Shown piece by piece: positions 18,268 to 27,022 of a stretch of 64,000 bases of DNA. Source of the DNA: Chelativorans intermedius (GTDB taxonomy: Bacteria > Pseudomonadota > Alphaproteobacteria > Rhizobiales > Rhizobiaceae); contig NZ_JAODNW010000017.1 of the NCBI RefSeq assembly GCF_025398255.1, positions 62,001 to 126,000 on the forward strand, read 5' to 3'. Numbering within the stretch: position 1 is the stretch's first letter; each line of letters opens with the position of its first letter. The translations under genes were made by a program, and so were the position numbers. The notes beneath the pieces are model-generated. The model did not search any database, was not told the DNA's origin, and saw nothing but the letters and a program-made list of their open reading frames with translations.

Positions 18268-19515
18268 ATGGCCGGTAGCAAAGAGGCCGAGCGCAGCTTC
18301 GACCGTCTCGACGTGGTGATTGCCGGGGCAGGCTATGTCGGTCTGGCGATTGCCGTGTCGCTGGTCCAGGCGCGGCCGGCCCTGAAGGTGCTGGTGGTCG
18401 ATGCCGCGCCGGAGGATGCATGGCAGCGCGACGGGCGCGCCTCGGCCATCGCGGCGGCGGCGGCGCGCATGCTGCGCCGGCTCGGCTGCTGGGAGGAGAT
18501 CGCGCCCGAGGCCCAGCCCATTGTCGACATGGTCATCACCGATTCGCGCACCGGGGACCCGGTGCGCCCGGTCTTCCTCACCTTCGGCGGGGAAGCCGCA
18601 CCCGGCGAGCCCTTCGCGCACATGGTCATGAACCGCGATCTGACGGGAGCGCTGCGCCGGCGGGCGGCGGCGCTCGGCATCGACATCCTTGAGGGCGTGG
18701 CGGTGGAGGGCTTCGAGACGGCGCCGGCGGAGGTCTCGATCCGCCTTGCCGACGGTGCGGGGCTGGCCGCGCGCCTTCTGGTGGCCGCCGATGGCGTGAA
18801 GTCGCGCCTGCGCGCCATGGCGGGCATCCGCACGCTGCACTGGGAATACGGACAGTCGGGCATCGTCTGCACCGTCGCCCACGAGCGTCCGCATGGCGGC
18901 CGGGCGGAGGAGCACTTCCTGCCCGCCGGCCCCTTCGCCACCCTGCCGCTCAAGGGCAACCGATCGTCGATCGTATGGACGGAGCGGACGGAAGATGCGG
19001 AGCGGCTGGTGGCCGAGGACGATCTCGTCTTCGAGCACGAGCTCGAACAGCGCTTTGGGCTCAAACTGGGCGAGATCCGCGTCGAGGGGCCGCGCCGCGC
19101 CTGGCCGCTGGGGCTTACGCTTGCCCGCGATTTCGTGCGCCCGCGCTTCGCGCTTGCCGGCGATGCCGCTCATGGCATCCACCCCATTGCCGGCCAGGGC
19201 CTCAATCTCGGCTTCAAGGATGCTGCCGCCCTTGCCCAGGTGGTGGTGGAGGCCGACCGGCTGGGCGAGGACATCGGCGCGCTCGACGTCCTGCAGCGCT
19301 ACGAGCGCTGGCGCCGCTTCGACACGGTGCAGATGGGCGTGACGACGGATGTGCTCAACCGCCTTTTCTCCAACGACATCGCCCCCGTGCGGGCGGTGCG
19401 CGACATCGGGCTCGGTCTTGTCGACCGCCTGCCGGGCATGAAGGGGTTCTTCGTGCGTCAGGCCTCGGGGCTTACCGCCGGTGCGCCGCGCCTTCTGCAG
19501 GGAGAGGCCATCTGA
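18268..19515 (+). CDS. UbiH/UbiF-type FAD-dependent hydroxylase (ubiquinone biosynthesis)
   Basis: 415 residues. An N-terminal Rossmann motif (VVIAGAGYVGLAIA), the ARVAADGVKSRLR-like DG motif (VAADGVKSRLRAMAG) and the C-terminal GDAAHGIHPIAGQGLNLGFKDA motif define the class A flavoprotein hydroxylases of ubiquinone synthesis. In alphaproteobacteria several such enzymes (UbiH, UbiF, UbiL, UbiM) divide the three ring hydroxylations; which position this one attacks cannot be told from sequence alone. UbiL is a reasonable guess. ATG 18268 has GGAGG 7 bases upstream; an upstream extension of the frame lacks a good ribosome site. The next gene (OsmC) starts 25 bp after the stop. Confidence 0.88.
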   Translation: MAGSKEAERSFDRLDVVIAGAGYVGLAIAVSLVQARPALKVLVVDAAPEDAWQRDGRASAIAAAAARMLRRLGCWEEIAPEAQPIVDMVITDSRTGDPVRPVFLTFGGEAAPGEPFAHMVMNRDLTGALRRRAAALGIDILEGVAVEGFETAPAEVSIRLADGAGLAARLLVAADGVKSRLRAMAGIRTLHWEYGQSGIVCTVAHERPHGGRAEEHFLPAGPFATLPLKGNRSSIVWTERTEDAERLVAEDDLVFEHELEQRFGLKLGEIRVEGPRRAWPLGLTLARDFVRPRFALAGDAAHGIHPIAGQGLNLGFKDAAALAQVVVEADRLGEDIGALDVLQRYERWRRFDTVQMGVTTDVLNRLFSNDIAPVRAVRDIGLGLVDRLPGMKGFFVRQASGLTAGAPRLLQGEAI

Positions 19516-19540
19516 AGACGGAACACAGGGAGTTGAAGAG

Positions 19541-19981
19541 ATGAAGCGTCACGCAGAAGTTTCCTGGAAAGGTTCGCTTACGCAGGGTTCCGGCCGCCTT
19601 CTGGGCACCCAGAGCGGGGCGCTCGGCGACCTGCCGATGGGCTTCAAGGCCCGCTTCGAGGACGAGACGGGCAAGAGCGGCACCAACCCGGAAGAGCTGA
19701 TCGCTGCCGCCCACGCAAGCTGCATCGCCATGCAGCTCGCCCATCTCCTGGCCGAGAACGGCACGCCTGCCGAGAGGCTGCATTCCAGGGCCGAGGTGGA
19801 GCTGCAGCCGGCCGAAGGCGGCGGTTTCGAGATCCGTTCGAGCGCCATCACCATGACCGGCAGCGTGCCCGGCCTGGAGGAGGAGAAGTTCAAGGAAATC
19901 GCCGCCAGGGCGAAGGAAATCTGCCCCGTTTCCAAGGCCCTCGGCGCCATCAAGGTCACGCTGGACGCCCGTTTCGCCTGA
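19541..19981 (+). CDS. osmC: OsmC-family peroxiredoxin
   Basis: 146 residues of OsmC subtype 1. The two active-site Cys residues are in AAHASCIAMQL (residue ~61) and KEICPVSKAL (residue ~127), with the resolving pair spaced as in E. coli OsmC. These proteins reduce organic hydroperoxides, recycled by the lipoyl system in several bacteria. ATG 19541 has an AGAAGAG-type site. It follows the ubiquinone hydroxylase closely and may be co-transcribed. Confidence 0.92.
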   Translation: MKRHAEVSWKGSLTQGSGRLLGTQSGALGDLPMGFKARFEDETGKSGTNPEELIAAAHASCIAMQLAHLLAENGTPAERLHSRAEVELQPAEGGGFEIRSSAITMTGSVPGLEEEKFKEIAARAKEICPVSKALGAIKVTLDARFA

Positions 19982-20120
19982 AGGCGGGCCCAGACGACAG
20001 TTTCGTGATGGTTTTCCGCCGCGTGCGCAATGGTCGGTCGCGGCGGCACCTCACTTCGCAACCAAAAATCGCGCACGGCACCTACATTTATGGGCAGATG
20101 AGTCGTTCGGGAGGAACGCC

Positions 20121-21251
20121 ATGCTGCACGTCCGTGAACCGAGAACGCTGAAAAAGCCCGCCGGCGCATCGACGCTCACCATCTCCGACATAACGGAAGA
20201 TGCCGCCCGTCTTGCCGCCTATGACGGTCACGAGCGGGTCTGGTGCGGCCGTGACGAAAGCCGCGGGCTCATTGCCATCGTCGCCATCCACAACACGGTG
20301 CTCGGCCCCGCGCTCGGCGGCACGCGGGTGTGGGCGCACGAGAGCTTCGAGGCCGCGCTGACCGACGCGCTGCGCCTGTCGCGCGGCATGACCTACAAGT
20401 CGGCAATTGCCGGCACGCCCTTCGGCGGCGGCAAGGCCGTCATCCTGGCCGACCCGAAGACGCAGAAGACGCCGGCGCTGCTGGCGGCCTATGGCGAGAT
20501 GCTGGCGGCGCTCGAAGGGCAGTTCTTCACCGGCGAGGATGTGGGGCTTACCGTGGCCGACGCCGATTTCCTGTCCACATGCGCCAGCAATGTGCTCGGT
20601 ACCGGGCGCGGCAGCGGCAATCCCTCGCCGGTGACGGCGCATGGGGTCTTCCTCGGCATCAAGGCAGCGCTGAACCACCGCCGCGGCTCGCAGCAGCTTG
20701 AGGGTGTACGGGTGGCCGTGCAGGGGCTGGGCTCGGTCGGCTGGGCGCTGTGCGAGAAGCTTCACGGGGAGGGCGCGGCCCTCATCGTCGCCGATATCGA
20801 CGCGGAGCGCGTGGAGAAGGCGAAACGGCTGTTTGGCGCCACCGCCGTGCCGGCCGGGGAAATCCTCGCCGCCGGGGCAGACGTTTTCGCGCCTTGCGCG
20901 CTTGGCGGGGTGATCGCGCAGCAGACGATCTCCATGCTGAAGGCCGGGATTGTCGCAGGCTCCGCCAACAACCAGCTCGCGCGCCACGAGGATGCCCGCC
21001 TTCTGATGGACGCCGGCATCCTCTATGCCCCGGACTATGTCATCAATGCCGGCGGGCTCATCAACGTGGCGGCCGAGCTGGCGCCCGGCGGCTACGACCG
21101 CGGTGCCGTCATGGCCAAGGTCGGGGAAATCCCCGGCACGCTGGGCGACATCTTCACCCGCGCCGAGGCGCAGCGCCGGCCCACCAACGACATTGCCGCT
21201 GAGATTGCCATGGAGCGCATCGCGGCGGCGGCGCGCAAGAGCCGGACATAG
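20121..21251 (+). CDS. Leucine/branched-chain amino-acid dehydrogenase-type protein (Glu/Leu/Phe/Val family)
   Basis: 376 residues. Substrate-side motifs GPALGGTRVW, SRGMTYKSAIAGTPFGGGKAVI (catalytic Lys) and the NAD-domain Rossmann VAVQGLGSVGWAL identify the Glu/Leu/Phe/Val dehydrogenase family; the short length and the GEDVGLT segment fit leucine dehydrogenases. It would catalyse NAD-linked oxidative deamination of branched-chain amino acids. ATG 20121 is preceded by GGGAGG. A 139-bp gap with an 8-bp GC inverted repeat separates it from osmC. It converges on msrA with 19 bp between the ends. Precise substrate is not shown by sequence. Confidence 0.88.
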   Translation: MLHVREPRTLKKPAGASTLTISDITEDAARLAAYDGHERVWCGRDESRGLIAIVAIHNTVLGPALGGTRVWAHESFEAALTDALRLSRGMTYKSAIAGTPFGGGKAVILADPKTQKTPALLAAYGEMLAALEGQFFTGEDVGLTVADADFLSTCASNVLGTGRGSGNPSPVTAHGVFLGIKAALNHRRGSQQLEGVRVAVQGLGSVGWALCEKLHGEGAALIVADIDAERVEKAKRLFGATAVPAGEILAAGADVFAPCALGGVIAQQTISMLKAGIVAGSANNQLARHEDARLLMDAGILYAPDYVINAGGLINVAAELAPGGYDRGAVMAKVGEIPGTLGDIFTRAEAQRRPTNDIAAEIAMERIAAAARKSRT

Positions 21252-21270
21252 GCCCGGGCGCAGGCGCCGC

Positions 21271-21915
21271 CTATTTGCCTGCGATCCCCCGCAGGGCGCT
21301 TTCGCCCCACACCTGCCGCAGGCGCGCGTCGCGTCCGCAGCCTTCCCGGTAGCCCTTGTAGGCAGCGGCCTTGGTGACGAAGCCGAAGCGGGTGAGGATG
21401 CGCTCGTTGCTGCGATAGTAGTCCTGGTGGTAGTCCTCGGCAGGCCAGAAGGCCGTCGCCGGCAGGATGGGCGTGACCACGGGCTGGCCAAGCTCGGCCT
21501 CGGCCGCCTTCTTCGCTTCCTCGGCTGCCTTCTTCTGTGCCTCGTCGAGCACATAGATGGCCGTGGTGTAGCCGTGGCCGCGGTCGCAGAACTGGCCGCC
21601 GCCATCGGTGGGGTCGACGGAGTGGAAGAAGACGTCGAGCAGGTGCGCATAGCTCACCTGGCTGTCGTCATACCTGATCTCGACCGCCTCGCGGTGGCCT
21701 CCGGCCTGGTAGTTGCGATAGCTGGGGTTTCGCGCCTCTCCGCCCGTATAACCGGAGACGGTGGAGAGCACGCCTTCCACCTTGTCGAAATCCGCCTCCA
21801 CGCACCAGAAGCAGCCGCCGGCGAAAATGGCGGTCTTCGTTTCCGCCATGGCCGGCAAAGGCCCGGCGAGCGAGGCGGCAAGCGCGAGTGCGGCGACAAG
21901 AGATGAGCGGATCAT
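21271..21915 (-). CDS. msrA: Peptide-methionine (S)-S-oxide reductase MsrA, exported form
   Basis: 214 residues. A signal peptide (hydrophobic residues 5-20, cleavage after AMA at ~24) precedes the MsrA domain, which opens with AIFAGGCFWCVEADF; GCFWC at 34-38 carries the catalytic Cys. Further family blocks are GYTGG, YRNYQAGGHREAVEI, and the QFCDRGHGYTTAIY and AEDYHQDYY regions. It reduces methionine-S-sulfoxide in oxidised proteins, here probably in the periplasm. A Cys in REGCGRD may be the resolving one. It is a stand-alone gene with no MsrB fusion. Confidence 0.95.
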   Translation of the reverse strand: MIRSSLVAALALAASLAGPLPAMAETKTAIFAGGCFWCVEADFDKVEGVLSTVSGYTGGEARNPSYRNYQAGGHREAVEIRYDDSQVSYAHLLDVFFHSVDPTDGGGQFCDRGHGYTTAIYVLDEAQKKAAEEAKKAAEAELGQPVVTPILPATAFWPAEDYHQDYYRSNERILTRFGFVTKAAAYKGYREGCGRDARLRQVWGESALRGIAGK

Positions 21916-21992
21916 GGCGGGTCTCCCTTTTCCGCGAGAAGACCTACCCCTTCGGCGGGGAATTTGAAATTCAATCCGCTACACGCTTGCGT

Positions 21993-22017
21993 GAGCGGCG
22001 GTTCACATCCGCCGCTC
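21993..22017 (-). terminator. Hairpin across the sdhB stop codon
   Basis: A 9-bp perfect stem (GAGCGGCGG / CCGCCGCTC, loop of 7) overlaps the last codons and stop of sdhB. No proper T-run follows on the minus strand, so it may only weakly end the sdh transcript. Confidence 0.4.
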
Positions 22018-22782
22018 GACCATCATCTTCTTGATTTCGGCGATCGCCCTGGCCGGGTTCAGCCCCTTGGGGCAGGCCTGCGTGCAGTTCATGATGGTGT
22101 GGCAGCGATAGAGCCGGAAGGGGTCTTCAAGATTGTCGAGCCGCTCGCCGGTGGCCTCGTCGCGGGAGTCGATCAGCCAGCGATAGGCCTGCAGAAGCAC
22201 CGCCGGCCCCAGATAGCGCTCGCCGTTCCACCAGTAGCTGGGGCACGAGGTCTGGCAGCAGAAGCACAGGATGCACTCATAGAGCCCGTCGAGCTTGGCA
22301 CGGTCCTCGTGACTCTGGCGCCATTCGGTGGCCGGCTCCGGCGTCACCGTCTGCAGCCAGGGCTGGATCGAGGAAAGCTGGGCATAGGGCACGGAGAGAT
22401 CGGGCACCAGATCCTTCACCACGGGCATGTGCGGCAGGGGATAGATGCGCACCGCATCCCTGATCTCGTCCATGCCCTTGGTGCAGGCGAGCGTGTTCGC
22501 CCCGTCGATGTTCATCGCGCAGGAGCCGCATATGCCCTCGCGGCAGGAGCGGCGGAAGGTGAGGGTGGGGTCCACCTTGTTCTTGATCCAGATGAGCCCG
22601 TCGAGAACCATCGGCCCGCAATCGTCCAGATCGACGTAGTAGGTGTCGACGCGCGGGTTCTCCTCGTCGTCCGGAGACCATCGATAGATGCGAAACTCGC
22701 GCAGCCTCGTGGCCCCTTCGGGCTTGGGCCAGGTCTTGCCCGGCTTGACCTTTGAATTCTTGGGGAGGGTGAGTTGGACCAT
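22003..22782 (-). CDS. sdhB: Succinate dehydrogenase iron-sulfur subunit SdhB
   Basis: 259 residues. The 2Fe-2S ligands lie in CREGICGSC, with the fourth Cys in LACTKG; the 4Fe-4S and 3Fe-4S ligands are in [17 protein letters not shown] and [17 protein letters not shown]. It passes electrons from SdhA FAD to quinone at the membrane anchor in complex II. The last gene of the operon; the vapD-like gene stops 10 bp before its ATG (22782). Length and motifs are entirely normal, so the inserted neighbour has not damaged it. Confidence 0.98.
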   Translation of the reverse strand: MVQLTLPKNSKVKPGKTWPKPEGATRLREFRIYRWSPDDEENPRVDTYYVDLDDCGPMVLDGLIWIKNKVDPTLTFRRSCREGICGSCAMNIDGANTLACTKGMDEIRDAVRIYPLPHMPVVKDLVPDLSVPYAQLSSIQPWLQTVTPEPATEWRQSHEDRAKLDGLYECILCFCCQTSCPSYWWNGERYLGPAVLLQAYRWLIDSRDEATGERLDNLEDPFRLYRCHTIMNCTQACPKGLNPARAIAEIKKMMVERRM

Positions 22783-22792
22783 TTCGGATCGC

Positions 22793-23131
22793 CTATCCGT
22801 TTGCTGCCTGTTCGATTGCCGGTCCCAGATCGTTGTTTTCCTCGATGCGAAGCATCCGCATGTCCCGGACCGAGGGGCGGAACCAGGGAAAGCGACGGGT
22901 CAAATCCTGGACCGCGAGCACGCAGCTCACGGCATTGACCGTCTCGTTTCCGAAATAGACACTTCCCTGCTGCCAATCAAAACCATGTTTACGCAACTCG
23001 TTGCGGATGTCCGCATATGCGTTCCTCCATGAGGCATTGCCGTAGCTCTGCTCAAGCGTCTGGGTATCGAGATCAAACGTTATCGCATACATGGTTCCGC
23101 GCCGTCCGCTGTTATGCCCCATCATGCTCAT
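22793..23131 (-). CDS. vapD: VapD-family endoribonuclease (Cas2-like fold), inserted in the sdh operon
   Basis: 112 residues. From Met14 the sequence is a full Vap[10 protein letters not shown] strand (Asp20 equals the conserved Asp7 of H. pylori VapD), [26 protein letters not shown], and the diagnostic [16 protein letters not shown]. VapD proteins are ribonucleases with a Cas2-like ferredoxin fold and, in Haemophilus, the toxin of VapXD. The ATG at 23131 has AAAGGA 7 bases upstream; Met at 23158 or 23092 are alternatives. It lies 38 bp after sdhA and 10 bp before sdhB. Hand-counted GC of 22921-23100 is ~52% against ~72% in a sampled stretch of sdhA, pointing to recent acquisition. No VapX-like antitoxin is visible next to it. 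Confidence 0.88.
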   Translation of the reverse strand: MSMMGHNSGRRGTMYAITFDLDTQTLEQSYGNASWRNAYADIRNELRKHGFDWQQGSVYFGNETVNAVSCVLAVQDLTRRFPWFRPSVRDMRMLRIEENNDLGPAIEQAANG

Positions 23132-23169
23132 GGCGACGTCCTTTCGCCGAAGGTTCATACAACCCCAAT

Positions 23170-25002
23170 CTAGTATACCCGCTTCTTCGGTGCGATCTTT
23201 TCGGGGTCGATGCCGCCCTCTTCGGGTTTGAGCAGAGGCTCCGTGTGGACCGGCCGATAGGCGAGGCGCACTCGGCCTTCCTCGTCCACGTGAGCAAGCG
23301 TGTGCTTGCGCCAGTTCCTGTCGTCGCGCTCGGTAAAGTCCTCGCGGGCATGGGCGCCGCGGCTTTCCTTGCGGGCTTCGGCCGAGTAGACGGTGGTGAT
23401 GGCATTGGCCATCAGGTTCTCAAGCTCCAGCGTCTCCATCAGGTCGGAGTTCCAGATCATCGAACGGTCGTGGACCTTGATGTCGGAAAGCCCGCTCCAG
23501 ACCTCCGAGATGCGCTTGCAGCCCTGCTCCAGCGTCTCCTGGGTGCGGAAGACGGCGGCGTCCTCCTGCATGGCGCGCTGCATCTTCTCGCGCAGGGCGG
23601 CCGTCGGCGTGCTGCCGTTTGCATGGCGGATGCGGTCGAAACGGTCCATGATCTTCTCGCATGCCGCCTTGTTCAGCGGCGGCACCTTGGCGTCCCTGTC
23701 CACCACCTTGCCGGCACGAATGGCGGCGGCGCGGCCAAACACCACGAGGTCGATCAGCGAGTTGGAGCCGAGGCGGTTGGCGCCGTGCACGGAGGCACAG
23801 GCCGCCTCGCCGACGGCCATCAGGCCGGGGGCTACGGCATCCGGGTCGTCGCGGGTCGGGTTCAGCACCTCGCCCCAGTAATTGGTCGGGATGCCGCCCA
23901 TGTTGTAATGCACCGTGGGCAGCACCGGAATCGGCTCGCGGGTCACATCGACCCCGGCGAAGATGCGCGCCGATTCGGCAATCCCCGGCAGGCGCTCGTG
24001 GATGACCGCCGGGTCCAGATGGTCGAGGTGGAGATAGATGTGGTCCTTCTCCTTGCCCACGCCGCGCCCTTCGCGGATCTCCACCGTCATGCAGCGAGAG
24101 ACCACGTCGCGCGAGGCGAGATCCTTGGCCGAAGGCGCATAGCGCTCCATGAAGCGCTCGCCCTCGGAATTGACGAGGTAGCCGCCTTCGCCGCGCACGC
24201 CTTCGGTGATGAGACATCCGGCGCCATAGATGCCGGTGGGGTGGAACTGAACGAACTCCATGTCCTGCAGCGGCAGGCCGGCACGCGCGATCATGCCGTT
24301 GCCGTCGCCCGTGCAGGTGTGCGCCGAGGTGCAGGAGAAATAGGCGCGCCCATAGCCGCCGGTCGCCAGCACCACCATCTTGGCGGCGAAGCGGTGGATG
24401 GTGCCGTCCTCGAGGTTCCACGCCACCACGCCGGTGCACGCGCCGTCCGTCATGATGAGGTCGATGGCGAAATACTCGATGAAGAACTGCGCATGGTTCT
24501 TCACCGACTGGCCGTAGAGCGTGTGCAGAATGGCGTGGCCCGTGCGGTCGGCAGCGGCGCAGGTGCGCTGCACCGGCGGGCCGTCGCCGAAATTCTGCAT
24601 GTGGCCGCCGAAGGGCCGCTGATAGATCCGGCCGTCCTCGGTGCGCGAGAAGGGCACGCCATAATGCTCCAGCTCGTAGACGGCGGCCGGCGCCTCGCGC
24701 GCCAGATATTCCATGGCGTCCACGTCGCCCAGCCAGTCGGAGCCCTTGACCGTGTCGTAGAGATGCCACTGCCAGTGGTCGGGCCCCATGTTCTGCAGCG
24801 AGGCGGCAATGCCGCCCTGGGCCGCCACGGTGTGCGAACGGGTGGGGAAGACCTTGGTGATGCAGGCCGTCTTCAATCCCTGCTCGGCCATGCCGAGCGT
24901 GGCGCGCAGGCCGGCGCCGCCGGCCCCCACCACCACCACGTCGAAGGCATGATCGACATATTCATAGGCCGCACCGGCCTTCTTCACAGTTGCGTCAGCC
25001 AT
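23170..25002 (-). CDS. sdhA: Succinate dehydrogenase flavoprotein subunit SdhA
   Basis: 610 residues. FAD-binding Rossmann [14 protein letters not shown] (residues ~23-36), the covalent-FAD His57 in [11 protein letters not shown], the substrate-site segment [23 protein letters not shown] and the catalytic Arg region are present. It oxidises succinate to fumarate in complex II on the cytoplasmic side of the inner membrane. It follows sdhD by 7 bp and precedes the inserted vapD gene. Assembly may be helped by the SDHAF4-type gene at 41991 in this window. Confidence 0.98.
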   Translation of the reverse strand: MADATVKKAGAAYEYVDHAFDVVVVGAGGAGLRATLGMAEQGLKTACITKVFPTRSHTVAAQGGIAASLQNMGPDHWQWHLYDTVKGSDWLGDVDAMEYLAREAPAAVYELEHYGVPFSRTEDGRIYQRPFGGHMQNFGDGPPVQRTCAAADRTGHAILHTLYGQSVKNHAQFFIEYFAIDLIMTDGACTGVVAWNLEDGTIHRFAAKMVVLATGGYGRAYFSCTSAHTCTGDGNGMIARAGLPLQDMEFVQFHPTGIYGAGCLITEGVRGEGGYLVNSEGERFMERYAPSAKDLASRDVVSRCMTVEIREGRGVGKEKDHIYLHLDHLDPAVIHERLPGIAESARIFAGVDVTREPIPVLPTVHYNMGGIPTNYWGEVLNPTRDDPDAVAPGLMAVGEAACASVHGANRLGSNSLIDLVVFGRAAAIRAGKVVDRDAKVPPLNKAACEKIMDRFDRIRHANGSTPTAALREKMQRAMQEDAAVFRTQETLEQGCKRISEVWSGLSDIKVHDRSMIWNSDLMETLELENLMANAITTVYSAEARKESRGAHAREDFTERDDRNWRKHTLAHVDEEGRVRLAYRPVHTEPLLKPEEGGIDPEKIAPKKRVY

Positions 25003-25009
25003 CGTGGTT

Positions 25010-25393
25010 TCAGGCTCCGAATGCGATCTTGAGCAGGGCGTAGAGGGCGGCCGCCCCGAGAAGGAGGGGGAAGAAGACGTTGAGCACGAGGAGGGCGATC
25101 TTCATGCCCTCGCCATGCACATAATCCTCGATGACGACCTGCATGCCGAGCCGCATGTGATAGAGCGCGGAGAGAACCGCCAGGGCAATGAGCAGCGTCA
25201 CCACGGGCTGGGCGAGCGCGGCGCGCACCTCTTCGTAAGGGGCGCCGTTATAGGCGATGACGAAGCCGACGAAAAACAGCACGAGCGGCACGTTTGCAAT
25301 CGCCGTCAGCCGCTGGCGCCAGAAATGCTCCGTGCCTTCCCTGGCCGAACCGAGACCGCGGACACGGGCAAGCGGCGTGCGCATGTCGGCCAT
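25010..25393 (-). CDS. sdhD: Succinate dehydrogenase membrane anchor SdhD
   Basis: 127 residues with three membrane helices ([55 protein letters not shown]). The heme-ligand His is in [18 protein letters not shown], a conserved SdhD sequence in alphaproteobacteria. It anchors complex II and forms part of the quinone site. Start and stop abut sdhC and sdhA. Confidence 0.94.
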   Translation of the reverse strand: MADMRTPLARVRGLGSAREGTEHFWRQRLTAIANVPLVLFFVGFVIAYNGAPYEEVRAALAQPVVTLLIALAVLSALYHMRLGMQVVIEDYVHGEGMKIALLVLNVFFPLLLGAAALYALLKIAFGA

Positions 25394-25394
25394 C

Positions 25395-25802
25395 TCAGAA
25401 CCCTCCCCTCAGCATGTAACCGGCAATCCAGACGACCAGCGTCAGGATGATCGAAGCGATCAGATTGGCGGTGGCGATCCGCGTGGCGGTGCGCTTCTCC
25501 AGTCCGCGCGCAGTGTCCCACACGAGATGGCGGATACCGCCCAGAAGATGGTGAAGAAGCGCCCAGGTGAAGCCGAAGAGCACCAGCCGGCCGAGAAGCG
25601 AGCCGAACAAGGCGTTGACGAGGTCGAAGGCCTCGCGCGAGCTTGCGGCCGCCACAAGCCAAACGACGAACAGCACCATGCCGAAATAGAGCGCTCCGCC
25701 CGTGATGCGGTGCAGGATCGACATGGCCATGGTGGGCGTGAAGCGGTAGATCTGCAAATGCGGCGAGACCGGCCTCGCCCGGGTGGCTGTAGACTTGCTC
25801 AT
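25395..25802 (-). CDS. sdhC: Succinate dehydrogenase cytochrome b556 subunit SdhC
   Basis: 135 residues. The N-terminal [26 protein letters not shown] signature contains the quinone-site Ser and Arg; three helices follow, and [13 protein letters not shown] includes the heme-ligand His. First gene of sdhCD-A-vapD-B. ATG 25802 has GGGGAAG upstream; the frame is open further upstream but lacks family similarity there. The promoter should lie in the 249-bp gap to the GNAT gene, which also holds a run of 12 C. Confidence 0.94.
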   Translation of the reverse strand: MSKSTATRARPVSPHLQIYRFTPTMAMSILHRITGGALYFGMVLFVVWLVAAASSREAFDLVNALFGSLLGRLVLFGFTWALLHHLLGGIRHLVWDTARGLEKRTATRIATANLIASIILTLVVWIAGYMLRGGF

Positions 25803-26009
25803 GGCTTCCCCGTTCTGTCGCCGGGGGATCCGGGCCCTGCGGGCAGACCCCGCGTGGCCCAGGCCTCCGGCAGGTCGCTTTCTAATGCGCTTTTCGCAGT
25901 GCGTCAAAGCCGCAGAAGCGATCCGCCGGGCCTGAATCGATTTGAGACGGGAAAGCCGGCTCAGTTCTCCATCGCCCGCCTGCGCCGCCCCGCGGATGGG
26001 TGAGGTCCG

Positions 26010-26021
26010 CCCCCCCCCCCC
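26010..26021. repeat. Homopolymeric C12 tract
   Basis: Twelve consecutive C in the gap between the GNAT stop (26052) and sdhC. It is outside any gene. Such runs are prone to slippage and to sequencing error. Confidence 0.8.
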
Positions 26022-26051
26022 GACATGCCGGTTCCGAAGAGCCCCGCCGGC

Positions 26052-26543
26052 TCAGCGACCGGCAAAGCGAATCACGTGGCTGGTCCAGTCGGCCGGTGCC
26101 GCCACCTGCCCAAAGAGCCGCCGCCCTTCCTCGGGCCGGCGCGGCGCGTTCAGCACCAGCCGCGTCCAGCCCCGTTCCTCCGCCTGGTCGCCCACCACGT
26201 CGATCAGGGCCCGGGCGATGCCCTTGCCGCGATGGTCGTGATGCACATAGACATGTTCCAGCAGCCCGTAGCGCATACCGGAGACGGGGTCGGGCAGGTC
26301 GTAGAAGATGGCGAAGGCCACCAGCGTGCCGTCGATGCGCGCTCCGACCACTTCCGCCACCCGGTCCTGCAGCAGCGTTTCGGCATAGAAGGCATCGGGC
26401 CGGCGCGGCGCACCGCGCATGAGCGATTGCGTGTAGGCCGCAAGAAGCGGTGCCAGCGCCTGCGCATCCTTCAGCCGCAGCGGCGCGATGTCGATCCTGG
26501 GCTTGTCGCTCATGGCATCGGGATCCTTCTTCTTCGCCATCAT
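26052..26543 (-). CDS. GNAT-family N-acetyltransferase
   Basis: 163 residues. Acetyl-CoA binding motif A is visible in GLLEHVYVHHDHRGKGIARALIDVV (the R-G-x-G-I/A pattern), preceded by the VAFAIFYDLPDPVSG strand pair and followed by RGWTRLVLNAPRRPEEGRRLFGQ. It probably acetylates a small amine or protein N-terminus; the substrate is unknown. Start 26543 (MMAKKK) or an internal ATG 11 codons on are both possible. It is divergent from the exported-protein gene at 26666, with a CtrA box between them. Confidence 0.85.
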   Translation of the reverse strand: MMAKKKDPDAMSDKPRIDIAPLRLKDAQALAPLLAAYTQSLMRGAPRRPDAFYAETLLQDRVAEVVGARIDGTLVAFAIFYDLPDPVSGMRYGLLEHVYVHHDHRGKGIARALIDVVGDQAEERGWTRLVLNAPRRPEEGRRLFGQVAAPADWTSHVIRFAGR

Positions 26544-26606
26544 TCGGCGAAATTAACCATATCTGTCAACGGCCGGAAAAGATGGCGGCAGGCGGCGTGA
26601 CAATGG

Positions 26607-26621
26607 TTAAGAAACCATTAA
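26607..26621 (+). promoter_or_regulatory. Candidate CtrA binding site
   Basis: TTAA-GAAACCA-TTAA on plus reads TTAA-TGGTTTC-TTAAC on minus, a full CtrA consensus. It lies 45 bp before the exported-protein gene (26666) and 64 bp before the divergent GNAT gene. A second TTAACC half-site is at 26553-26558. The same bases also form a 7-bp palindrome (AATGGTT / AACCATT). Confidence 0.55.
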
Positions 26622-26665
26622 TCTTGACGGCGAGGAGGCCCGCGATCCTGAGAGGAGCGTTGCGC

Positions 26666-27016
26666 ATGTTTTTCAGCGGACTCTTGCCATCCGGCCGCGG
26701 CCTCGCCGCCATTGCCCTGTTTGCCTGGGCCGCCGTGCCGGCCTTTGCCGGCGGCGAGATCAGCTATTCCGACAGCTTCGGAAACCTGGTCGTCCACAGT
26801 CCGGGCGGCTACAAGCGAATCGTCGTCGGCCGGGGCCACCTCGCCGCCGGTCCGCGCGCCCAGGGGCCCAAGGTCGTCTATCTGGAGGAGCGGGACGGCG
26901 CGCTCTACCTGCGAGAGCGCCGGCGCTGCCGCCATGGGGTGCGGCTGCACGGGCGCAGCTATATGTACGGCCTGCCGGAGAACGTTCTGCCGGTGCCTGC
27001 CGCCTCCTGCCGGTAG
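26666..27016 (+). CDS. Small exported protein of unknown function
   Basis: 116 residues. A hydrophobic N-terminus (GRGLAAIALFAWAAVPAFAGG) ends in an AFA-GG signal-peptidase site near residue 29. The mature ~87 residues are rich in Gly, Arg and Tyr with SYSDSFGNLVVHSPGGYKRIVVGRG and two Cys (RRRCRHG and the penultimate residue) that may form a disulfide. I recognise no domain. ATG 26666 follows GAGGAG. The next gene starts 6 bp after its stop, so the two are an operon, preceded by a CtrA-like box. Confidence 0.7.
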   Translation: MFFSGLLPSGRGLAAIALFAWAAVPAFAGGEISYSDSFGNLVVHSPGGYKRIVVGRGHLAAGPRAQGPKVVYLEERDGALYLRERRRCRHGVRLHGRSYMYGLPENVLPVPAASCR

Positions 27017-27022
27017 CCGGCG

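Noticed and set aside
20016-20046. CCGCCGCG / CGCGGCGG inverted repeat between osmC and the dehydrogenase gene.
   Set aside because: Loop of 15 and no T-run; chance pairing in GC-rich DNA is likely.
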